In this document: positions 58,618 to 64,000 of the stretch, piece after piece
Layout of the letters: each line of letters opens with the position of its first letter
Numbering within the stretch: position 1 is the stretch's first letter
Source of the DNA: an uncultured Lachnotalea sp.
GTDB taxonomy: Bacteria; Bacillota; Clostridia; Lachnospirales; Lachnospiraceae
Reading direction: 5' to 3'
Assembly: GCA_947066815.1 (NCBI GenBank)
Contig: CAMSZT010000003.1
Span: 1-64,000, forward strand
DNA length: 64,000 nucleotides
Program-made: the position numbers and the translations under genes
Notes under the pieces: model-generated
Databases searched by the model: none
Seen by the model: only the letters and a program-made list of their open reading frames with translations
What the model was told of the DNA's origin: nothing

Positions 58618-59442
58618 TCAGGCTCTCTCCAGCAGCCGGCGGATATTTTTCACTTCCTGGACCGCAAAAAGTTCCGGATCCCTCCCATAGGGCCAGACTA
58701 ACTCCGAGCTGAGCCATCCGTCATAACCGTATTTCCGGATCACGGAGACCAGGGCCTCCATGGGAATCTTTCCCTCTCCCACCGGGAAGTGGTGCTGGTC
58801 CCTGCCGTCGCTGTCGATAAAGTGGATATAGGCCATCTTATCCCCCAGCTTTTCAAAATAATCGGAGATCGTCTCCTGGTGGACCGTCGGCGTCACCGTG
58901 TCCAGCATCCCCTTAATCCGGGGGCTTCCGATGTCATCGATCATCTCCACCAGGTCGTCCAGGAAGATCACCACATTGCTCTCCATCAGGGTGACCGCCT
59001 CCAGGACAATGTCCACCTCCAGCTTTTCCGCCCGCTCCGCCAGAGTCTTCAACACATACATGACGTTCTCTTTATTCTGTCTCCGGCTTGTCCCGTACCC
59101 GGCATGGCCCGTGGCCAGCTGGATCCTGGGCGCCCCGACCGCCATCGTCACGTCGAGGGCCTTTAAGAGATAATCGATGGTCTCCCTCCGCTCCTTCTCG
59201 TCCGGCGTCGCCATATTGTAGGGATAGCCCAGCACCTCCGGCGTGTACATGGGGACCTCCAGATGATACTGTTCCTTCATCCGCAGCACATCCTCGCATC
59301 TCGCCTCATCCATATCGTAGGGATAGGCCTGGGGACGCCCTCCCCAGATCTCGACGCCGTCATACCCGCTCTCAGCCGCCACCTCGAATACCTTCTCCAG
59401 ATGATATCTGCGGAACAATAATGACAATAACGCTATTTTCAT
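58618..59442 (-). CDS. FrlC-like sugar epimerase (AP endonuclease 2 family)
   Basis: A 274-residue TIM-barrel epimerase. The segment EVAAESGYDGVEIWGGRPQA, together with YTPEVLGYPYNM, LEAVTLMESNVV and YIHFIDSDGRDQHHFPVGEG, closely tracks FrlC, the fructoselysine 3-epimerase of E. coli. The metal site (Glu in LEAVT, Asp in MLDTVT, His in IHFID, Glu in LSSELV) is complete. No FrlB deglycase or FrlD kinase is nearby, so the substrate may be another ketose derivative. ATG 59442 has aggagg 8 bases upstream; a TTG two codons earlier touches that site. Confidence 0.9.
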   Translation of the reverse strand: MKIALLSLLFRRYHLEKVFEVAAESGYDGVEIWGGRPQAYPYDMDEARCEDVLRMKEQYHLEVPMYTPEVLGYPYNMATPDEKERRETIDYLLKALDVTMAVGAPRIQLATGHAGYGTSRRQNKENVMYVLKTLAERAEKLEVDIVLEAVTLMESNVVIFLDDLVEMIDDIGSPRIKGMLDTVTPTVHQETISDYFEKLGDKMAYIHFIDSDGRDQHHFPVGEGKIPMEALVSVIRKYGYDGWLSSELVWPYGRDPELFAVQEVKNIRRLLERA

Positions 59443-59475
59443 CTCCAATACCTCCTGTTTATAAATGAACGCTCT

Positions 59476-60141
59476 CTATCCTTCCAGCCCATAGAAGCCG
59501 GCAACCTTTGTGACCAGCTCCTCCGGCAGGATCTTCCCCAGATCCGCCTGGAGCGGATAGCGGGCGTCGATCTCCTTTTTCGTCACTTCATTGGGGTACG
59601 CCACCGCGCAGAGTCCGGCCGCCGACGCCGCCTGCATACCCATAACGGAATCCTCAAAGGCCACGATCCTTCCCGGTTCCAGCGCAAGCTTTCTGAGAGC
59701 CAGAAGGTACAGATCCGGCGCCGGCTTCATGGGGACATCCGCACTGCGCGTCACCACACAGTCAAAGCTGTCCCGGAGCCCCAGCCGCTCAAGCCACCGG
59801 TCGATATATCCCTTTCTCGAATTGGACACCAGCGCCAGCCTGAGCCGCCTCCTTTTCGCGAACCGGATATACTCCCTCACTCCCGGCCTGACGGAGATCC
59901 TCCCCGCAAGCCGTTCAAACCGTTCCTTCACCCCTGCCAGGATCTCCTCCTCCTCCACCTGCCCGCACCCGGAGACATAGCGGAGCATCTTCACATCCCC
60001 GTCGCCGGCATAGGAGAGCAGCTGCTCCCTGTCGATGGGGATCCCCTCATCCTCACAGTACTCGCAGACACAGTTCATCCAGGCTGTCTCCGTATCCGCG
60101 ACCACTCCGTCAAAGTCAAAAAACATCGCTTCCAGCTTCAT
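59476..60141 (-). CDS. HAD-family sugar phosphatase or phosphoglucomutase-like protein
   Basis: A 221-residue HAD-superfamily protein of the beta-phosphoglucomutase/phosphatase type. Motif I is FFDFDGVVADTE (nucleophile Asp9, general acid Asp11), motif II is ALVSNSRKGY (Ser), and the Lys and motif III region reads KPAPDLYLLALRKL with FEDSVMGMQAASAAG. A helical cap (about 16-85) gives specificity. ATG 60141 overlaps the stop of the EamA transporter gene (ATGA). It likely dephosphorylates or isomerises an intermediate of this cluster. Confidence 0.92.
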   Translation of the reverse strand: MKLEAMFFDFDGVVADTETAWMNCVCEYCEDEGIPIDREQLLSYAGDGDVKMLRYVSGCGQVEEEEILAGVKERFERLAGRISVRPGVREYIRFAKRRRLRLALVSNSRKGYIDRWLERLGLRDSFDCVVTRSADVPMKPAPDLYLLALRKLALEPGRIVAFEDSVMGMQAASAAGLCAVAYPNEVTKKEIDARYPLQADLGKILPEELVTKVAGFYGLEG

Positions 60142-61049
60142 GTTTCCACCTCTGTCTTCTGTCGTTCTCGTCTGCTGTCCAGCCAGATCATGACCACCTC
60201 CGCTCCCAGGATCAGGAGGATGCCGGCCGCCGCCCGCAGGCTGACGGCCTCCGCCAGGAAGACCGCCCCCAGAAGACAGCTGGCCACCGGCTCCAGAAGG
60301 CTGAAAAAGGACGCGGAGATACCGCCGAGGAGGCGGATCCCCCTCTGAAAGCAGGCCGCCGCGATCACCGACGTGGCTATGGCCGCCCCTGCCGCGTACA
60401 GGTTCGCCTCCAGGGGCAGCCGGAAGAGAAAGGCGCCCGAGATACACCCATATGCCAGCGAAAACGCCGAGCCGCTCACGGCCAGATAGAAGGCAAACAC
60501 AAAGGGATCCGCCTCCGACAGTCCGCTCCGGTCCACGACGATGACATAGACCGCGTAGAGCACGCCGGAAAGGACCGCGTAAAAAATCCCCTGCACACTT
60601 CCCGCCCCCGCCTCCGGATCGATGAACAGGGCGACGCAGGCGGTCGCTGTCAGAAGGGCCGCCCATTTGTAAAAGGGCAGCCGCTCCTTAAAAAACACCC
60701 TGCCGAACAGGGCCGCGAAAAGCGGATACATAAAATGGAGCGTCGTCGCGACACCGCCGGAAATGTAATTGTAACTCAGGAACAGGAACAGGGACACGAT
60801 CCCCTTTGCGAGAAGCCCCGCCAGGACGGCCCACCCCAGGAGCCTGCGCTCAAGCCGCAGGGATTTCCCCCGGATGCGCAGGATCGCCAGGAGGAACGGA
60901 ACTGCCCAGGCGCTCTTATAAAAATTGAAGGTTTCCGCATTGCCCCCTGCCGCGTAAGAAAAATTTGAAAAAACGGGGAGTGCGCCGTACAGCAGCGCAG
61001 CTGTCATCGTAAATAATACTCCCTGTAAACTCCGTGAACGAAAATCCAT
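60138..61049 (-). CDS. EamA/DMT-type transporter
   Basis: A 303-residue transporter with ten hydrophobic helices in two EamA repeats (first from GVLFTMTAALLYGALPVFSN, second from GIFYAVLSGVLYAVYVIVVD). Members move amino acids, nucleosides, sugars or other metabolites across the cytoplasmic membrane. It sits second in the LacI-led cluster, between the regulator and the HAD phosphatase, so it may import or export the pathway substrate. Substrate is not predictable from the sequence. The ATG has agggagt upstream. Confidence 0.9.
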   Translation of the reverse strand: MDFRSRSLQGVLFTMTAALLYGALPVFSNFSYAAGGNAETFNFYKSAWAVPFLLAILRIRGKSLRLERRLLGWAVLAGLLAKGIVSLFLFLSYNYISGGVATTLHFMYPLFAALFGRVFFKERLPFYKWAALLTATACVALFIDPEAGAGSVQGIFYAVLSGVLYAVYVIVVDRSGLSEADPFVFAFYLAVSGSAFSLAYGCISGAFLFRLPLEANLYAAGAAIATSVIAAACFQRGIRLLGGISASFFSLLEPVASCLLGAVFLAEAVSLRAAAGILLILGAEVVMIWLDSRRERQKTEVET

Positions 61050-61149
61050 GGACTACCTCCGCCTGAATGAATTCCCTCTCCGCACCTCTGTGCATAAAAG
61101 AAGCAGCATGCCCTCCGGCACACTGCCTTTTAAACGATCCTGCCAAATT

Positions 61150-62193
61150 TTATCCTCTCTGATAGGGGACATGGTCCGCATAGTCGCACACGCTGTCCCG
61201 CTCCACGATCGTCGTGTCGATGCGCAGCCGGATCACGGGGCTGGCCGGATTCTCGATCCGGTCGCAGAGAAGCTTTACCGCCCATTTCCCGATGTCCTTC
61301 GCGTACACCTCACAGGTCGTGAGCTGGGGAACGCAGACCATACCGCTCATGATGTTATCCGCGCCGATGATCGAAACCTGCTCCGGCACGCGGATCCCGT
61401 ACTCCCGGAATGCCTTCATCGCGCCGATGGCGATGATATCGGAATTGGAGACCAGTGCGGAGGGAAGCTCGATCCCTTTGTCCAAAAGCCCCTTCATACA
61501 GCTGCAGGCGCCCTCAATGGACGGGTAGACATCGTAGATATATTTTTCCTCCACCTTGAGATGGTACTGCTCCATGGCATTCAGGAATCCCAGATAACAC
61601 TGGGTACAGATGCTAGTCGGCTGACTGTTCCGGATATAACCGATCTGTCTGTGCCCCCTTCCAAGCAGGTAGGTGACCTTTGTCCGCATGGAATTCCAGG
61701 TATGGTTGGAAACACTGGTAACAGAAAGCTTCGTGAGGTCGTTGTCAATGATGATGATCGGCTTTTTCACCCTGTTTAAGAGCGGCCGGTCCTCATCGCT
61801 GAACTCTGTACCCAAAAGGATGATCCCTTTAAAAGGCCCTGTATTTACTTTTTCAAAAATGTCAGGCAGCGTCTCCGGCGTCGCGACCCGGAATGCGATC
61901 TCATAGCCTGCCTGGTTGCAGCAGGATTCCACTTCGTCAAACAGAAGATTGATGTATTCCGCATTTCCGTCAACCATAAAGGAAAACCGTTTGAATTTGA
62001 TAAAAACGATCTTTTCCGCCTCAGTCTGTACAGACGGACTGCCGTCCGCTTTTTTTACAGAATATCCGTTTTCCTCCAAAAGAGCCTGCACACATTCCCT
62101 TGTCGACTGGCTGACCCCCTTCCGGTCATGGAGGACCATCGTAACAGTCGACTGTGATACTCCCGCTGCCCGAGCAATCTCTTTCAAATTCAT
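61150..62193 (-). CDS. LacI family regulator of the BtpA sugar cluster
   Basis: A 347-residue LacI/GalR repressor. MNLKEIARAAGVSQSTVTMV begins the helix-turn-helix (residues 1-20), and a sugar-binding domain runs from about residue 60, with ending LRIDTTIVERDSV. ATG 62193 has tggagg 5 bases upstream; the frame opens four codons earlier at a GTG. It has its own promoter at 62229-62256 and lies between the liv transporter genes and the metabolic genes, so it probably controls one or both. Confidence 0.92.
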   Translation of the reverse strand: MNLKEIARAAGVSQSTVTMVLHDRKGVSQSTRECVQALLEENGYSVKKADGSPSVQTEAEKIVFIKFKRFSFMVDGNAEYINLLFDEVESCCNQAGYEIAFRVATPETLPDIFEKVNTGPFKGIILLGTEFSDEDRPLLNRVKKPIIIIDNDLTKLSVTSVSNHTWNSMRTKVTYLLGRGHRQIGYIRNSQPTSICTQCYLGFLNAMEQYHLKVEEKYIYDVYPSIEGACSCMKGLLDKGIELPSALVSNSDIIAIGAMKAFREYGIRVPEQVSIIGADNIMSGMVCVPQLTTCEVYAKDIGKWAVKLLCDRIENPASPVIRLRIDTTIVERDSVCDYADHVPYQRG

Positions 62194-62228
62194 AGAAACC
62201 TCCACAAATACTTTCCTGTCTATGAAAG

Positions 62229-62256
62229 AGTATCACAAAAAGGTTTTGAAAGTCAA
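62229..62256 (-). promoter_or_regulatory. Promoter of the LacI regulator and BtpA cluster
   Basis: On the minus strand TTGACT (62251-62256) and GATACT (62229-62234) are 16 bp apart. A loose inverted repeat, actttcctgtctatgaaaga followed by gt, overlaps the -10 and the start region and may be the operator. Confidence 0.55.
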
Positions 62257-62291
62257 TGTTCTTACTGAATTGTCGTTTACTATCGTCTCGC

Positions 62292-63002
<711 letters not shown>

Positions 63003-63070
63003 ATCTGCCGCTTCCTTTCTGGCCGGTTTGTCTGCAGGCCCCGAAAAGGCAGCCCGCAGCCGTCTGCTTT

Positions 63071-64000
63071 TTAACGATTCTTGTACACCGGTGACAGTTC
63101 GTAGCCGGGGAACACTAACTCCGTGCCCTCGACGGCGATGGATTCCGGATAGATCAGCTTGATCTTCGTATCCTGGAACTGTCCCATGACAGGGATCGCG
63201 TTCTCATTCTTGCCGGTCTCCTGGTTGAAGGAGATCGGATAGGGGTAGATGTTCCACCAGGAATCCTCCGGGATCTCCAGCGCCCGCATGGCCGTGTTGA
63301 TGGCTTCCGCGTCGTCCGATCCGGCTGCCTCCAGGCTCTCGCAGATCACCATTGCCGCCGCCCAGCCTGCCGCCGATTCTGCCGTGTAATGCTCGCCGTT
63401 GTTGCGCTCGATATACTCCTCGCCGATCCAGGCCTTGTCAGGCATGGATGCCAGAACATCCTCGCCCCAGCCGGACACGGTGAAGAATCCGTCCGCATTG
63501 TTCCCGACTGTCGGGATGAAGTCGTTGTCCGTCTCGCCGGAGGAGGAGCAGAGCATGGCCTTGGGCTCATATCCCACCCCTGCCATGGTCTGGGTGAGCA
63601 GGGACATGGACTGGAAGTAGCAGGCGTTTAAGACCACATCCGGATTTTTGTCCACCAGCTTGGTGACCACCGTCGTCAGGTCGGTGACATCCATGGCAAA
63701 CACCTCGTCGACCACGATCTCGATATCAAGGGCAGCCAGCTCTTCCTGCCAGCCGTCGCCCAGGGCCTGTCCCCAGTCATCATTCTGACGGAGGATCGCC
63801 GCGGTCTTGATCGCCCCCGGTTCTTTTGCGTTCATATCGCTGATGAACTGGGCATGGGACTTGGTCGTATCCATGTTCTGCTCGTGGATGGTCACGGAAT
63901 AGGGATGAGGCCCCTCCGTCAGAGCATCCCCCGTGGAGCAGGTGATCGCCAGCGGCACATGATACTTCTCACAGATATTCTGGACGCTTAAGGTCACCGT
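63071..64000 (-). CDS. LivJ-like ABC substrate-binding protein, truncated by window edge
   Basis: At least 309 residues of a type I periplasmic-binding protein (Peripla_BP_6, LivJ-like). The start codon and lipobox lie beyond position 64000. Visible segments are LAITCSTGDALTEG, AAILRQNDDWGQALGDGWQE, DLTTVVTKLVDKNPDVVLNA, SSSGETDNDFIP and the C-terminal VPVMGQFQDT-like end. These proteins bind amino acids, amides, urea or aromatic compounds. It is upstream of livF in the same direction. The ligand is unknown; the neighbouring sugar genes make a sugar amine or glycated amino acid worth considering. Confidence 0.88.
   Translation of the reverse strand, partial: TVTLSVQNICEKYHVPLAITCSTGDALTEGPHPYSVTIHEQNMDTTKSHAQFISDMNAKEPGAIKTAAILRQNDDWGQALGDGWQEELAALDIEIVVDEVFAMDVTDLTTVVTKLVDKNPDVVLNACYFQSMSLLTQTMAGVGYEPKAMLCSSSGETDNDFIPTVGNNADGFFTVSGWGEDVLASMPDKAWIGEEYIERNNGEHYTAESAAGWAAAMVICESLEAAGSDDAEAINTAMRALEIPEDSWWNIYPYPISFNQETGKNENAIPVMGQFQDTKIKLIYPESIAVEGTELVFPGYELSPVYKNR

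Noticed and set aside
60142-60666. 175-residue upstream extension of the HAD protein
   Set aside because: It is a Gly/Arg-rich frame lying entirely within the EamA transporter gene; the start at 60141 fits the HAD motif I position.

Overview
The window looks like chromosome of a GC-rich, spore-forming member of the Lachnospiraceae (class Clostridia). This is inferred from gene content, not from an rRNA: a SPOCS/LysM spore-envelope protein, a clostridial-type phosphofructokinase, ChW repeats on a secreted GH5 glycanase, a Firmicutes-style Tad pilus locus with a DUF6382/FHA protein, and aggagg-type ribosome binding sites with frequent ATGA or TGATG overlaps. No phage, complete insertion sequence, CRISPR array or tRNA was found.

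Layout. 1-640 has no gene; a strong minus-strand promoter with an AT-rich upstream tract fires off the left edge. 768-1768 is azlCD. 2144-6168 is housekeeping on the minus strand (recR, ybaB, dnaX, pfkA). 6291-9904 is a sugar locus: a divergent LacI regulator facing ribokinase, SIS isomerase and RbsD/FucU mutarotase genes, with a perfect 24-bp operator. 10091-19468 mixes a TrhA membrane protein, a GIY-YIG protein, a candidate pseudoknotted RNA, spore-envelope and secreted genes, tadA and pgi. 19666-22779 holds mtnN, a TSCPD protein, murG, a HIT protein and ssb. 22989-34717 is an orphan histidine kinase followed by a rhomboid protease and a Tad/Flp pilus locus read leftward from one promoter near 34800.

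35086-42158 reads rightward: a coiled-coil protein, a D-aminoacylase overlapping a class A beta-lactamase-like hydrolase, a small YaaL-like gene, then a GH13 alpha-amylase with a second glgB-type branching enzyme. 42204-48840 is accessory: two MarR regulators, DUF1801 and DUF1905 proteins, the GH5-ChW enzyme, a hipB gene with a HipA that has lost its ATP-binding lobe, a TauE exporter and a dead DinJ-YafQ toxin-antitoxin remnant. 48842-54620 carries an ABC exporter, a ZIP transporter and a P-type ATPase. 55410-64000 is a leftward carbohydrate cluster: LivJ and LivF transporter parts, LacI regulator, EamA transporter, HAD phosphatase, two TIM-barrel epimerases (one FrlC-like), a BtpA/SgcQ protein and an FGGY kinase. 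Its substrate is not evident.

The least explained signals are non-coding: two very long imperfect palindromes (1778-2131 and 9163-9473), a dispersed family of about 60-bp palindromic repeats built on a GCAATTGCGAAAC-type end, and a possible pseudoknotted RNA at about 11100-11298.
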